From CAZSAL01 sp964604825 (lineage in GTDB: Bacteria; Elusimicrobiota; Elusimicrobia; 2-01-FULL-59-12), in NCBI GenBank assembly GCA_964604825.1, contig CAZSAL010000006.1:16413-80412 (forward strand): DNA of 64,000 bases, written 5' to 3'. The notes beneath the pieces were generated by a model, which worked only from the letters and a program-made list of their open reading frames with translations, searched no databases and had not been told where the DNA came from. This document shows positions 32,250-41,741 of this stretch, in pieces. The position numbers were made by a program, and so were the translations under genes. Numbering within the stretch: the stretch's first letter is position 1; each line of letters starts with the position of its first letter.

Positions 32250-33577
32250 CGCAGCGGCTCACGTTCCCGCCGCTGCTGGAAAAAGTAAAAAAAGGGAATA
32301 CCCAGGCAGGTAATTGCAATCCCGAAAGCCGCTTCTGCAGGTTCTTTCCAGATGACATTGACCAGAATCCACCCTGTCATCAGAACAAAACTGGCAGGCA
32401 CCAGCGGATAGCCCCATGCCCGGTAGGGGCGCTCCAGTTCCGGCTTGGTGCGTCGAAGCACGAACAGCGCGATGACCGTCAGAAGATTCATCAGCAGGCT
32501 GGGAAAGGTCACATAGACCAAAAGCTGATCAAAATTGCCCCACAGGACCAGCAGGCAGGCCCAGAGAGTTGTCATCACAATAGCCGCCCCCGGAGTGCGG
32601 AACCTCGGATGAACCGCAGCGATCCTCTTAAACAGCAGCCCGTCCTGGGCCATGGCAAAAGGAATTCTTGGAGCAGTAAGCAACGTGGCGTTTATGCAGC
32701 CAAGGATGCTTACCGCTATCATCGCGCTCAAAATTTTTGCTGCCGTCGTTCCGAAAAGGGTTATGGAAGCGAGCTGCGCGACCGCAATGACCCCCCTCAT
32801 TCTGTCCACCGGTACGGCGTAGATATAAAAGACGTTCAGCGATACGTACAAAACAGCGGTTATCAGAACGCCAAATAGGAGGGAAAGCGGGATTATTCTG
32901 GAAGGATTTTTAACTTCGCTTCCCACATAAACCGTGGCATTCCATCCGCTGTAGGTATACATGACAGGGATCAGCGACGTTGCCAGCGCCGCCATCCACA
33001 TTCCTCCGGAAGGCGCCCAAGCGGGGGAAAAATTATGCCACGCCCCGTCGCCGCTAGACATTCCGATCAAGGCAAGCGCCGCAATGGATAAAATCTTCAG
33101 GGCAGTGATCACATCCATGCTCCCGGCCCCAATCTCAACTCCGAGGTAGTTCAGCAGGCCGAAAAAAATTATCAGCGCTATGGCACAGACCCTGCCTGCC
33201 GGGCCGGAAATACCGGCATAAGAACAAAAACCTATGGCGAGAACCGCCAGGGTGCCGGTCTGGGTTATGAAAGCCGCCGTCCAGCCGTAGAGGAAAGCCC
33301 ATAACTTGCCGTATGCTTCTCTTAAGAAAACATAGTTACCTCCGGCAAAAGGATAGGCGGCTCCCAGTTCCGCATAGGAAAGCGCGCCGGCAATCGACAG
33401 GAATGCCCCCAGTATCCATGCCAGCAGGATCAGGCCGGAAGAAGGCAGGCGTGCGGCCACAGATCCGGGCGTAGTAAAAATGCCTACCCCGATCATGTTG
33501 CCTACAACAAGCATAATGCAGGAAAACAAGCCCAATGCCCGCTTCAGGCTGTTTTTCTCTGGTATCGAATTATTCAT
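32246..33577 (-). CDS. APC-family amino acid permease
   Basis: 443 residues from ATG 33577; a TTG one codon earlier is possible. About 12 membrane helices. The APC signature is at the N-terminus (SCIMLVVGNMIGVGIFTTPG) with PFAGGNYVFLREAYG in the next loop, and SGWNATVYVGSEVKNPSRIIP in helix 6. It probably carries an amino acid in exchange or with protons. Substrate cannot be given. First gene of a three-gene operon with the small membrane protein and the DipZ-like protein. Confidence 0.88.
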   Translation of the reverse strand: MNNSIPEKNSLKRALGLFSCIMLVVGNMIGVGIFTTPGSVAARLPSSGLILLAWILGAFLSIAGALSYAELGAAYPFAGGNYVFLREAYGKLWAFLYGWTAAFITQTGTLAVLAIGFCSYAGISGPAGRVCAIALIIFFGLLNYLGVEIGAGSMDVITALKILSIAALALIGMSSGDGAWHNFSPAWAPSGGMWMAALATSLIPVMYTYSGWNATVYVGSEVKNPSRIIPLSLLFGVLITAVLYVSLNVFYIYAVPVDRMRGVIAVAQLASITLFGTTAAKILSAMIAVSILGCINATLLTAPRIPFAMAQDGLLFKRIAAVHPRFRTPGAAIVMTTLWACLLVLWGNFDQLLVYVTFPSLLMNLLTVIALFVLRRTKPELERPYRAWGYPLVPASFVLMTGWILVNVIWKEPAEAAFGIAITCLGIPFFYFFQQRREREPLR

Positions 33578-33599
33578 CAAATAGCTCTATCTAATATCC

Positions 33600-33632
33600 T
33601 AAAAGAAAAAGGACCGCTTGAGGAAGCGATCC
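33600..33632 (-). terminator. Intrinsic terminator downstream of gyrA
   Basis: On the minus strand GGATCGCTT and AAGCGGTCC form a 9-bp stem (one G-U pair) with a small loop, followed by TTTTTCTTTT. It lies 60 bases after the gyrA stop. Between them is a fragment (33651-33682, GGATCCCC ... GGGGATGAC) of the GTCATYCCC-type repeat also seen at 51160. Confidence 0.85.
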
Positions 33633-33691
33633 TTCTTCGCCGTCAAATATTGGATCCCCTTCCAGAACCCGCAGGGGATGACGACATACGT

Positions 33692-36196
33692 CTATTTCTT
33701 CAGCGGCAGCTCGTCCTGCTTGCCTTCTTCTTCATCTTCCTTTGCCAAAGGCGCGATGGCGGCAAGCTTGTCATCCGCATCCTGGCGGAGCAGGCGCACT
33801 CCCTGGACATTACGGCCGATAACGGACACTTCTTTAGCGGCCAGGCGGATGCTCATGCCCTTTTCGGTCATCAGCATGATGTCATCTTCGTCATTGGCCT
33901 TTTTGATGCCTACCACGTCGCCGTTGCGCTCCGTGGTCTTCATATTGATTACGCCATGTCCGCCGCGGGACTGCAGACGGTATTCGCCCACTTCCGTGCG
34001 CTTGCCGTATCCGTTTTCGGTTGCGGTAAGGAAAACGTCCTTGGGGCCGACCGCCTCCATACCCACGACCTCGTCGCCCTTTTCCAGCCGTATGCCGCGG
34101 ACGCCTTTGGCCGCGCGGCCAATGGGACGCACGTCGTCTTCCTTAAAGCGGATGGCGATGCCCTTCTTCGTTCCAATAATAATCTGCGATTTTCCGTCGG
34201 TATGTTTTACCGCGTTCAGCGAGTCGCCGTCATCGAGCCTGATCGCCACGATGCCGCCTCGGCGCGGGTTGGAAAATTCGGCCAGCTCCGTCTTCTTGAT
34301 CGTACCCCGGGTTGTGCACATAAGAAGGAAAGTTTCCTTACCCTTCTCCTCCTTAAAGGTCTGCACGGGAATGGCCGCGGTGATTTTTTCATCAGCGGCG
34401 GAAAGCTGCACAAAATTGACTATAGCTTTTCCCTTTGCCGCGCGGCCGGCTTCGGGTATCTCAAAGACTCTCGTCCAGTACACACGCCCTTTATTGGTGA
34501 ACAGAAGCAGATAGGCGTGCGTGCTCGTGACAAAAAGCTCCTGCACAAAATCTTCTTCCCGGGTAGTCATGCCGGTCACGCCTTTGCCGCCGCGCCGCTG
34601 GGCACGGTAAGCGGTCACCGGCAGACGCTTGACATATCCGGCGTGCGAAAAGGTAACCACAACGTCTTCTTCGGCCACAAGGTCCTCGATCTCGAGCTCC
34701 TGCGCCGCTGCGGCAATTTTTGTGCGCCGTTCATCGCCATATTTTTCCTTAAGCTCCCTGAGCTCTTCTTCGATGATGCCCAGTATTTTTTTCGGATCCG
34801 CCAGGATTCCTTTGAGCCGGGCTATGGTTTTCAGGAGTTCCTCATACTCATCTTCGATCTTTTTGCGTTCCAGGCCGGTGAGCTGCTGCAGACGCATATC
34901 AAGAATGGCCTGCGCCTGGATGCGGCTCAGTTTAAAGTTTTCCATGAGCCGCGTACGCGCCGTATCCGTGTCCTTTGATTCGCGTATCGTCTTGATTATT
35001 TTGTCCAGATTGTCGAGAGCAATGCGCAGACCTTCAAGGATATGCGCGCGGGCTTCGGCCCGGGCCAGTTCAAAACGGGTGCGGCGGACAACGATTTCTT
35101 TGCGGTATTCAACGTAATGATGAAGCACTTCTTTGACCGGCAGGACCTTGGGCTTGCCGCCGACAAGGGCCAGCATGATCACGCCGAAGGAGCTTTCCAG
35201 GGCCGTATGCTTGAAAAGCTGGTTCAAAACGATCTGCGGGTTTCCTTCCCGTTTGAGTTCGATGACCATGCGGATTCCCTCGCGATCGGATTCATCGCGC
35301 AGGTCGGAAATGCCGTCAATTTTCTTGTCGCGCACAAGGTCGGCGATCGTGCTGAGCAGAGAGGCTTTGTTCACCTGATACGGCAGCTCATTAACGATGA
35401 TCGCCTGCTTGCCGCCGCGGATATCTTCAATTTCGGTCTTGGCGCGGATTGTGATCGATCCGCGGCCGGTTTCAAAGTAATCCTTGATGCCCTGGCGTCC
35501 CATGATTATCCCGGCTGTCGGGAAATCGGGGCCTTTCAGGATTTTCAGGATATCCGCCGTTGAGATTTCGGGGTTTTCTATATAAGCGGTGGTCGCGTCG
35601 CAGACTTCCGTAAGGTTATGAGGGGGGATATTGGTAGCCATGCCCACCGCGATCCCGGAAGAGCCGTTAACTAGCAGGTTCGGCAGTTTCGCGGGCAGGA
35701 TCAGCGGTTCGGTCAGAGAGCCGTCGTAGTTCGGCCCGAAATCGACCGTATCCTTGTCTATGTCGCCCAGCAGTTCGTCCGCGATAGCTCCCATGCGGAC
35801 TTCGGTATAGCGCATGGCTGCCGGCGAGTCACCGTCTACCGAGCCGAAATTACCCTGTCCGTCGACGATTGGATAGCGCAGGGAAAAATCCTGCACCATG
35901 CGCACCATCGCGTCATAAACCGCAATGTCTCCATGCGGATGATATTTACCGAGGACGTCTCCAACCACGCGGGCGCTTTTCTTGTAGGCGGAACGGTGCG
36001 TCAGGCCCATTTCGCTCATGGCAAAAAGGATACGCCGGTGCACCGGCTTTAACCCGTCGCGAACATCAGGCAGCGCGCGCCCTACGATCACGCTCATGGC
36101 GTAATCAATATAGGACGTCTTCATTTCATCTTCGATATTCCTCGGACGAATGCGGTCGTTGGGCTGGGGCTGGGTTAAGTTGGGCTGGTCAACCAT
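33692..36196 (-). CDS. gyrA: DNA gyrase subunit A
   Basis: 834 residues. Catalytic Tyr130 lies in AAMRYTEVRM. The N-terminal breakage-reunion domain is well conserved (RALPDVRDGLKPVHRRIL, GKYHPHGD), and the C-terminal beta-pinwheel carries the gyrase box region (QRRGGKGVTGM) and an acidic tail. With GyrB it introduces negative supercoils. In the quinolone-resistance region the position equal to E. coli Ser83 is Ile91 (HGDIAVYD), while the equivalent of Asp87 (Asp95) is kept. It starts 2 bases after the gyrB stop. Confidence 0.97.
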   Translation of the reverse strand: MVDQPNLTQPQPNDRIRPRNIEDEMKTSYIDYAMSVIVGRALPDVRDGLKPVHRRILFAMSEMGLTHRSAYKKSARVVGDVLGKYHPHGDIAVYDAMVRMVQDFSLRYPIVDGQGNFGSVDGDSPAAMRYTEVRMGAIADELLGDIDKDTVDFGPNYDGSLTEPLILPAKLPNLLVNGSSGIAVGMATNIPPHNLTEVCDATTAYIENPEISTADILKILKGPDFPTAGIIMGRQGIKDYFETGRGSITIRAKTEIEDIRGGKQAIIVNELPYQVNKASLLSTIADLVRDKKIDGISDLRDESDREGIRMVIELKREGNPQIVLNQLFKHTALESSFGVIMLALVGGKPKVLPVKEVLHHYVEYRKEIVVRRTRFELARAEARAHILEGLRIALDNLDKIIKTIRESKDTDTARTRLMENFKLSRIQAQAILDMRLQQLTGLERKKIEDEYEELLKTIARLKGILADPKKILGIIEEELRELKEKYGDERRTKIAAAAQELEIEDLVAEEDVVVTFSHAGYVKRLPVTAYRAQRRGGKGVTGMTTREEDFVQELFVTSTHAYLLLFTNKGRVYWTRVFEIPEAGRAAKGKAIVNFVQLSAADEKITAAIPVQTFKEEKGKETFLLMCTTRGTIKKTELAEFSNPRRGGIVAIRLDDGDSLNAVKHTDGKSQIIIGTKKGIAIRFKEDDVRPIGRAAKGVRGIRLEKGDEVVGMEAVGPKDVFLTATENGYGKRTEVGEYRLQSRGGHGVINMKTTERNGDVVGIKKANDEDDIMLMTEKGMSIRLAAKEVSVIGRNVQGVRLLRQDADDKLAAIAPLAKEDEEEGKQDELPLKK

Positions 36197-36198
36197 GA

Positions 36199-38682
36199 TT
36201 AAATATCCAGATTCCGGACTTCAAGGGCGTGCGACTCGATAAAAAGCCGCCTTGGCTCCACTTTATCGCCCATTAGCGTGTTAAAAATCTGTTCAGCCTG
36301 TACGGCGTCATCGAGTTTGACCTGGAGCAGCCTGCGCGTCTTGGGGTCCATGGTGGTCTCCCAGAGCTGTCCCGGGTTCATTTCGCCAAGACCTTTATAA
36401 CGCTGGATCATGGCCCCTTTGCGTCCGGCATCCTTTATTGCGCCAAGTAGTTCCTGAACATCCGTAAGATCTTTTTCGTTACCGTCGAATTTGGCGCGGT
36501 AAATCGCCGGGCGCGCTTCCTGGCCCTTGAGCGGCTCGGAAGCGACCTGGAAGCCGGCGTCCGTAAGCTTATTGACCAGGGAATCAATAATAGGCAGTTC
36601 CCAGAGTTCCTTGACCTCGGGCCCCAGTTCCTCTTCAGCGTCTCCAAGGCTTGTGGTCTCTTCGCCCGCAGCTTTCATCTCTTCCTGCAGCTTGGCTTTG
36701 CGGGCCTTCAAATAAGCCTCCTTGAACTGCTTCCATTCTTTCTCGGAAGAAATGTACCGGTCTCCGGTTTCTTCGTGAACCCGGTATAAAGGCAATTTGC
36801 CTTTTTCCTTGAAGGAAAAATATTCTTTGAGCCCAAGGCCTTTCCTGGAAAGTTTGCGCAAATGCGCTTCCAGATCGGTCAGCCATTTCAGGGCCTGCCG
36901 CACCTGGGCCGTTTCCAGGAGTTTCGGCGGTTTGCCTTTGCTGACCGTGAAAATCTCCACATTTTGAAGCCCTTCTCCCAGCAGCCACTGATCCAGGGCG
37001 TCATCGCTGTCGAGATACATTTCCTTTTTGTCCTTCTTGATCTTATAGAGAGGCGGCTGGGCGATATAAATGTAGCCCTCCGTAAGCAGGGCCCTCATCT
37101 GCCGGAAGAAAAAGGTTAAAAGCAGCGTGCGTATATGCGCGCCGTCCACATCGGCGTCGGTCATGATGATAATTTTGTGGTAGCGCGCCTTGGCCACGTT
37201 GAAATCTTCTTCGCCTATGCCTGTGCCGATGGCCGTAATCATCGTGCGTATTTCTTCGTTGGAAAGAATCTTGGTCAAGCGGGATTTTTCCACATTGATG
37301 ATTTTGCCCCGGAGCGGCAGGATCGCCTGGAAGCCGCGGTCCCGCCCCTGCTTGGCGCTCCCGCCGGCAGAATCGCCTTCGACTATATAGAGTTCGCACC
37401 GTTCCGGGTCCCTGTCGGAACAGTCCGCCAGTTTCCCCGGAAGAGAGGCGGAATCAAGCGCTCCCTTGCGACGGGTCAGCTCGCGCGCCTTGCGGGCCGC
37501 TTCGCGCGCCTCGGCGGCAACGATAATTTTTTCGCAGATTTTAGCGGCTATCGGTGGGTTTTCTTCAAAAAACGACGTCATCGCATCGCCGGCGATTGAT
37601 TTGGTCAAGCCCTCAACTTCGCTGTTCCCGAGCTTGGTCTTTGTCTGCCCTTCGAACTGCGGGTTGGGAACTTTCACGGAAATCACGGCGCCAAGGCCTT
37701 CGCGCGCATCGTCTCCGGACACGTTGATTTCCCGGCCCTTGATCACATCGTTTTTCTTGATGTAATCGTTCAGGACGCGGGTCAGGGCGCTGCGGAAGCC
37801 GGTCAGATGCGTTCCGCCTTCGATCGTGTTTATATTATTGACGAAAGAAAAAATGCTTTCGCTATAGCTGTCGTTGTATTGAAACGCGACTTCTACAACA
37901 ATGCCGTCTTTTTCCTTCTTGAAATAGATCGGTTCGGGGTAGAGGACGGTTTTATTGGCGTTCAGGAATTTTACGAATGAAACGATACCGCCCTCATAAT
38001 TGAAGGTGTGTTCTTTGTCTTCGCGCTCATCGATGATGGTGATGCGCGTGCCCGGATTAAGAAAAGCCAGCTCCCGGAGCCGGTTGGCCAGGGTATCAAA
38101 GGAATATTTGACGTCGCTGAAAATCTGCTCGTCGGGCTTGAATGTCACGCGCGTTCCACGGTCGTCTGTTTCGCCGGTCATTTTCACCGGCGCCTGCGGC
38201 TTGCCCCGCTCATATTTCTGCACGTACTTTTTGCCGTCGCGGTAGACTTCCACTTCCAGCCATTCGGAAAGAGCATTGGCAACGGAAATACCTACGCCGT
38301 GCAGGCCGCCCGATACTTTATATGCATTGTGGTCGAATTTTCCGCCGGCATGCAGAACGGTCATGACAACTTCCAGGGCGGGTTTCCCTTTCAGTTTTGG
38401 ATCCCTGACCTCTTTCATCGGATCGACCGGAATGCCGCGGCCGTCATCCAGAACAGTCACAGAATTATCCGGATGAATGGTCACATCGATGTTTTTGGCA
38501 TATCCAGCCAGAACCTCGTCGATGGAGTTGTCTACCGCTTCATAAACAAGGTGGTGCAGACCCTGGATCCCGGTTGAACCGATGTACATGGCCGGGCGTT
38601 TGCGTACCGCTTCCAGACCCTCCAGGACCTGTATCTTTGAGGCGTCGTAGCTATCTGCGTTTTTTTCTGCTGTTTTAGCCAT
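36199..38682 (-). CDS. gyrB: DNA gyrase subunit B
   Basis: 827 residues from the ATG at 38682, which overlaps the DUF721 gene by 8 bases; a TTG three codons upstream is an alternative. GHKL ATPase motifs (VLEGLEAVRKRPAMYIG, DDGRGIPV, GGLHGVG), transducer domain, and TOPRIM motifs EGDSAGGSAKQGRDR and MTDADVDGAHI. The long length comes from an insert of about 170 residues between TOPRIM halves (around residues 560-730), the type known from proteobacterial and other Gram-negative GyrB. ATP-hydrolysing half of gyrase. Confidence 0.97.
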   Translation of the reverse strand: MAKTAEKNADSYDASKIQVLEGLEAVRKRPAMYIGSTGIQGLHHLVYEAVDNSIDEVLAGYAKNIDVTIHPDNSVTVLDDGRGIPVDPMKEVRDPKLKGKPALEVVMTVLHAGGKFDHNAYKVSGGLHGVGISVANALSEWLEVEVYRDGKKYVQKYERGKPQAPVKMTGETDDRGTRVTFKPDEQIFSDVKYSFDTLANRLRELAFLNPGTRITIIDEREDKEHTFNYEGGIVSFVKFLNANKTVLYPEPIYFKKEKDGIVVEVAFQYNDSYSESIFSFVNNINTIEGGTHLTGFRSALTRVLNDYIKKNDVIKGREINVSGDDAREGLGAVISVKVPNPQFEGQTKTKLGNSEVEGLTKSIAGDAMTSFFEENPPIAAKICEKIIVAAEAREAARKARELTRRKGALDSASLPGKLADCSDRDPERCELYIVEGDSAGGSAKQGRDRGFQAILPLRGKIINVEKSRLTKILSNEEIRTMITAIGTGIGEEDFNVAKARYHKIIIMTDADVDGAHIRTLLLTFFFRQMRALLTEGYIYIAQPPLYKIKKDKKEMYLDSDDALDQWLLGEGLQNVEIFTVSKGKPPKLLETAQVRQALKWLTDLEAHLRKLSRKGLGLKEYFSFKEKGKLPLYRVHEETGDRYISSEKEWKQFKEAYLKARKAKLQEEMKAAGEETTSLGDAEEELGPEVKELWELPIIDSLVNKLTDAGFQVASEPLKGQEARPAIYRAKFDGNEKDLTDVQELLGAIKDAGRKGAMIQRYKGLGEMNPGQLWETTMDPKTRRLLQVKLDDAVQAEQIFNTLMGDKVEPRRLFIESHALEVRNLDI

Positions 38683-38962
38683 TCCCTGCAATCCTCACAA
38701 AAAGTTGTGTTAAAAACGGTTTTGCAAAATGTCTGTTCACGCGGCGCACCATTTCTCTGCGGCGCAAATTCAATTCCTGCATAGCCGGCGCTGACGCCGC
38801 TTCGACTATCAGCGCATTACGTTCAATCGCAACGACGCGAGCAACCCCCGCCAATCCGCCCGCCTCGGCCTCCCAAGCTTGTTCCAGCAATGCCAACTCT
38901 TCCGACAGGCCTATTTTGCGGCAGAATATCTGAGCAGGTTCGGAAATGCTTTGCAGCGCCAT
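38675..38962 (-). CDS. DUF721 (DciA-like) protein
   Basis: 95 residues. The C-terminal two thirds (AWEAEAGGLAGVARVVAIERNALIVEAAS split around, then MQELNLRRREMVRRVNRHF) match the DUF721/DciA fold, whose members help load the replicative helicase DnaB in bacteria lacking DnaC. Found in the classic position between dnaN and gyrB; recF, which often lies there, is absent. Starts 2 bases after dnaN ends and overlaps gyrB by 8 bases. Confidence 0.8.
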   Translation of the reverse strand: MALQSISEPAQIFCRKIGLSEELALLEQAWEAEAGGLAGVARVVAIERNALIVEAASAPAMQELNLRRREMVRRVNRHFAKPFLTQLFVRIAGNG

Positions 38963-38963
38963 G

Positions 38964-40070
38964 CTAAGCGCGCATAGGCATGATCACACTGAGCGCCTGA
39001 TCATCGCCAGAGGGGCGTATGACTCCGGGGTTTAAGGCTGAGGAAAATTCCATCACTATTTCCGCATTTTCCGTGTTTTTTAAAACATCCAGAACAAACG
39101 CCGGGTTAAATGCGATTTCAAGAAGCTGTCCGGCATAATCTACAGGCAATTCATCTTCCACTTCCACCCGGCCCTGCGCAGCGCCTATGGCGCGCATGCG
39201 GCCTTTTTCCAGAATAAATTTAATAGCTCCGCCCCGGTCGCCGCATCCCAGCGCGGCTCTCTGTGTGGTTGCCAGAAGATCCCGCGTGGCCAGTTTGATC
39301 TTTATGCCGCTTTGTTTGGGGATTACCTGCTCGTAGTTCGGAAAGTTCCCTTCAATGAGCCGCGAAATAATAACCGTTTCCTTGATCTTAAAAGCCACCT
39401 GATTTTCCGTAATACTGATCTTTACTTCCGTATTTTCGCTTTCCGCTGTCAATAAACGTTCAACTTCTTTTATCGCCTTTGATGGAATAATAACCGTAAA
39501 AGCGGCCTTATTTTCTTTCACCGGACGGGAAATAAAAGCGAGCCTCCTGCCGTCCGTGGCGACCATCTTGACTACGCCTTTATCAAGAATAAAATAAACC
39601 CCATTTAAGATATACCGTGTTTCGTCTGTGGAAACGGAAAACACGGTCTTCTTAATCATTTCCTGAAGGATTTTAACTTCTATTGAGATTGCCTTGTCCT
39701 CCTGGAAATCAGGAAGTACCGGGAACTCCTCTTTTGATAATCCGGACAATACGCAGCGCGCTTTCCCGCAGCGAATTTCCATTTTTGCCGCTTCATCCAC
39801 TACTATTTTTATTTCCTGGTCGTCCCAGAGCGTCCTTATAAAATCGCTGAACATTTTTGCCGGTATTGTAAGCGATCCTTCTTTTACAATTTCCGCCTTA
39901 ATAAAACATTTGATTCCAACTTCCAGATCGGTCGCCGCCAGTTTCAATTGATTGGCGCTTGTTTCAAGAAGGATATTGGAAAGTACTGGAAGAGTGCCTT
40001 TTGTAGAAACCGCAGACTGAACGGTTTGTATTCCTTTAAGGAGTTCCGGTTTGGAGCAAATTATCTGCAT
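38964..40070 (-). CDS. dnaN: DNA polymerase III beta subunit (sliding clamp)
   Basis: 368 residues of normal length with the three-domain clamp pattern: MQIICSKPELLKGIQTVQSAV at the N-terminus, ETRYILNGVYFILDKG in the middle domain and the C-terminal VIMPMRA. It encircles DNA and tethers polymerase III. Follows dnaA on the same strand with the predicted origin in the gap and is followed by DUF721, gyrB and gyrA. Confidence 0.97.
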   Translation of the reverse strand: MQIICSKPELLKGIQTVQSAVSTKGTLPVLSNILLETSANQLKLAATDLEVGIKCFIKAEIVKEGSLTIPAKMFSDFIRTLWDDQEIKIVVDEAAKMEIRCGKARCVLSGLSKEEFPVLPDFQEDKAISIEVKILQEMIKKTVFSVSTDETRYILNGVYFILDKGVVKMVATDGRRLAFISRPVKENKAAFTVIIPSKAIKEVERLLTAESENTEVKISITENQVAFKIKETVIISRLIEGNFPNYEQVIPKQSGIKIKLATRDLLATTQRAALGCGDRGGAIKFILEKGRMRAIGAAQGRVEVEDELPVDYAGQLLEIAFNPAFVLDVLKNTENAEIVMEFSSALNPGVIRPSGDDQALSVIMPMRA

Positions 40071-40299
40071 TTAGAGTTTTACACCTGATCTTCTTTGATG
40101 TAACTATTTTAATAAATAAGTCGTAGTAGTAGTAGAGAGCTGAACCGTAAGGATAACACGTACACTATGACTAAAATATTTGTCCTGTAAGCTTTTTGTG
40201 CCGGTCCTTCATTGATACGGACGTCTGAATAAAATGTGTAAGTTTTTCACAGTATCCACAAGCACGTGAGTTATCCCCACTTCGGCAAAGTTATCCAGA
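40071..40299. other. oriC: Predicted replication origin (oriC)
   Basis: The 220-base gap between dnaA and dnaN. Three DnaA-box-like sites lie on the plus strand at about 20-base intervals: GTATCCACA (40252-40260), TTATCCCCA (40271-40279) and TTATCCAGA (40291-40299, overlapping the dnaA stop). Nearer dnaN, four TAG triplets (40124-40135) form a DnaA-trio; in dnaA-sense orientation they read CTACTACTACTA as in Bacillus. A weaker box, TTATCCTTA in dnaA sense (40148-40156), lies 12 bases from it, and an AT-rich tract (about 40096-40120) follows as the likely unwinding site. Confidence 0.75.
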
Positions 40300-41658
40300 T
40301 TTATTTCCCGATCTGATTTCCTGAATAATTTTATTGATCAACGCGGAAAAGAAAGGATCGGTTTCCAGTTTGGCTTTGATTTTACTTGTGGCGTGCATTA
40401 CGGTGGTATGGTCCTTGCCGCCAAATGCGTCGCCAATGTGCGTCGTAGACATTTCGGTCATGGTCCGCGCCAGGTACATGGCGATCTGCCTGGGAAAGGC
40501 TATCGCATCGGTACGCCGTTTGGACTTCATGTTAGGAAGATCTACGTTGTAATGGCGCGCCACGACTTCCTGAATGCGTTCTATGGAAACCGGCGTCCCC
40601 GCCTCTTCTTTAGCCATGACGTCACGCAGAACTTCCTGCGCGGAATCCACCGTCAGAGGTATGTTGGTGAGCGACGCATGAGCGACAACCCGGATCAGTG
40701 AGCCTTCCAGTTCCCGGATATTGGACCGAACATGGGTTGCCAGGAAAAGGATCACATCTTCCGGAACATAAAACCGTTCTCCGTCCGCTTTTTCCCGCAG
40801 GATCGCTATGCGGGTTTCCAGATCCGGCGCCTGAATATCGGCTACGACGCCCCATTCAAAACGGGTGATAAGGCGTTCCTGCAGGGTGGGAATCTCTTTA
40901 GGAGGACGGTCGCTGGAAATGACGATTTGCTTGCGGGAATCGTAAAGCGAGTTAAAAGTGTAGAAAAATTCTTCCTGCGAACTTTCCTTATTAACAAAGA
41001 ACTGGATGTCATCAATCAGCAGACAGTCCAGATTCCGGTATCTTTCACGGAACTGGTTCATCTTCTCGAACCGCAGGGCGTCGATAAACTCATTAATAAA
41101 TTTTTCCGAAGTGGTGTACAGGATACGGGCACGCGGATTGGTCTTGAGCATATGGTGGCCGATGCCGTGCATTAGATGCGTTTTCCCCAGTCCCACTCCG
41201 CCGTAAAGGAAAAGCGGGTTATAGGCTTTGCCCGGGTCCTTTGCCACAGCCAGGGAAGCGGCCTGGGCAAAGCGGTTGGCGTGACCGACGACAAAAGTTT
41301 CAAACGTGTACCGGGAATTCAGCAGACATTCGGTTTTTGGGCCGGGCATCGGTGGTACCATCGGGCGAAAGATCGGTTCAGGAAGCGGCTTCGACGTTTC
41401 CGGCGCGGCCGGGAGCGTTTCAAAAGACAAGGAAATCGTTTCGCCCATGCGTTCTTTCAGCAGGTCTTCAATGGTTTTTTGATAATGGTCGCGCAGCCAG
41501 TCGGTGAAAAACCGGTTGGGAACTTGCAGTGTCAGGCAGTTGGCTTGCAGCGATAGCGGCTTAACGGGGCGGAACCACAACTCGTATGATTCTTCGTTCA
41601 TCTGCGGCTGGAGAGCGCATAAAACGTCCTCCCAAAGCGTTTCAACCGTGCTGTTCAT
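40291..41658 (-). CDS. dnaA: Chromosomal replication initiator DnaA
   Basis: 455 residues. Domain I (LWEDVLCALQPQMNEESYELWFRP split, residues 8-31), a Pro-rich linker at 83-110, AAA+ domain with Walker A GGVGLGKT at 153-160 and LLIDDIQFF, and C-terminal DnaA-box binding domain with the signature GGKDHTTVMHATSKI. It binds DnaA boxes and melts the origin. The start ATG has GGAGTGG upstream. Confidence 0.98.
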   Translation of the reverse strand: MNSTVETLWEDVLCALQPQMNEESYELWFRPVKPLSLQANCLTLQVPNRFFTDWLRDHYQKTIEDLLKERMGETISLSFETLPAAPETSKPLPEPIFRPMVPPMPGPKTECLLNSRYTFETFVVGHANRFAQAASLAVAKDPGKAYNPLFLYGGVGLGKTHLMHGIGHHMLKTNPRARILYTTSEKFINEFIDALRFEKMNQFRERYRNLDCLLIDDIQFFVNKESSQEEFFYTFNSLYDSRKQIVISSDRPPKEIPTLQERLITRFEWGVVADIQAPDLETRIAILREKADGERFYVPEDVILFLATHVRSNIRELEGSLIRVVAHASLTNIPLTVDSAQEVLRDVMAKEEAGTPVSIERIQEVVARHYNVDLPNMKSKRRTDAIAFPRQIAMYLARTMTEMSTTHIGDAFGGKDHTTVMHATSKIKAKLETDPFFSALINKIIQEIRSGNKSG

Positions 41659-41711
41659 TTACCACTCCATAGGAAAAAAGGGAAGAAATAGGTTTATAAA
41701 AACGACGAGGT

Positions 41712-41741
41712 ATTGTAAACGTTTATTTCAAAATATGTCAA
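41712..41741 (-). promoter_or_regulatory. Promoter of dnaA
   Basis: On the minus strand TTGACA (41741-41736) and TACAAT (41717-41712) with an 18-base spacer. The -35 box overlaps the rsmA stop codon. The leader between -10 and the dnaA ATG is about 50 bases. Confidence 0.65.

Noticed and set aside
33650..34978. Plus-strand frame of 442 codons opposite gyrA
   Set aside because: Antisense to a highly conserved gyrA C-terminus; product is compositionally odd and unrecognised.
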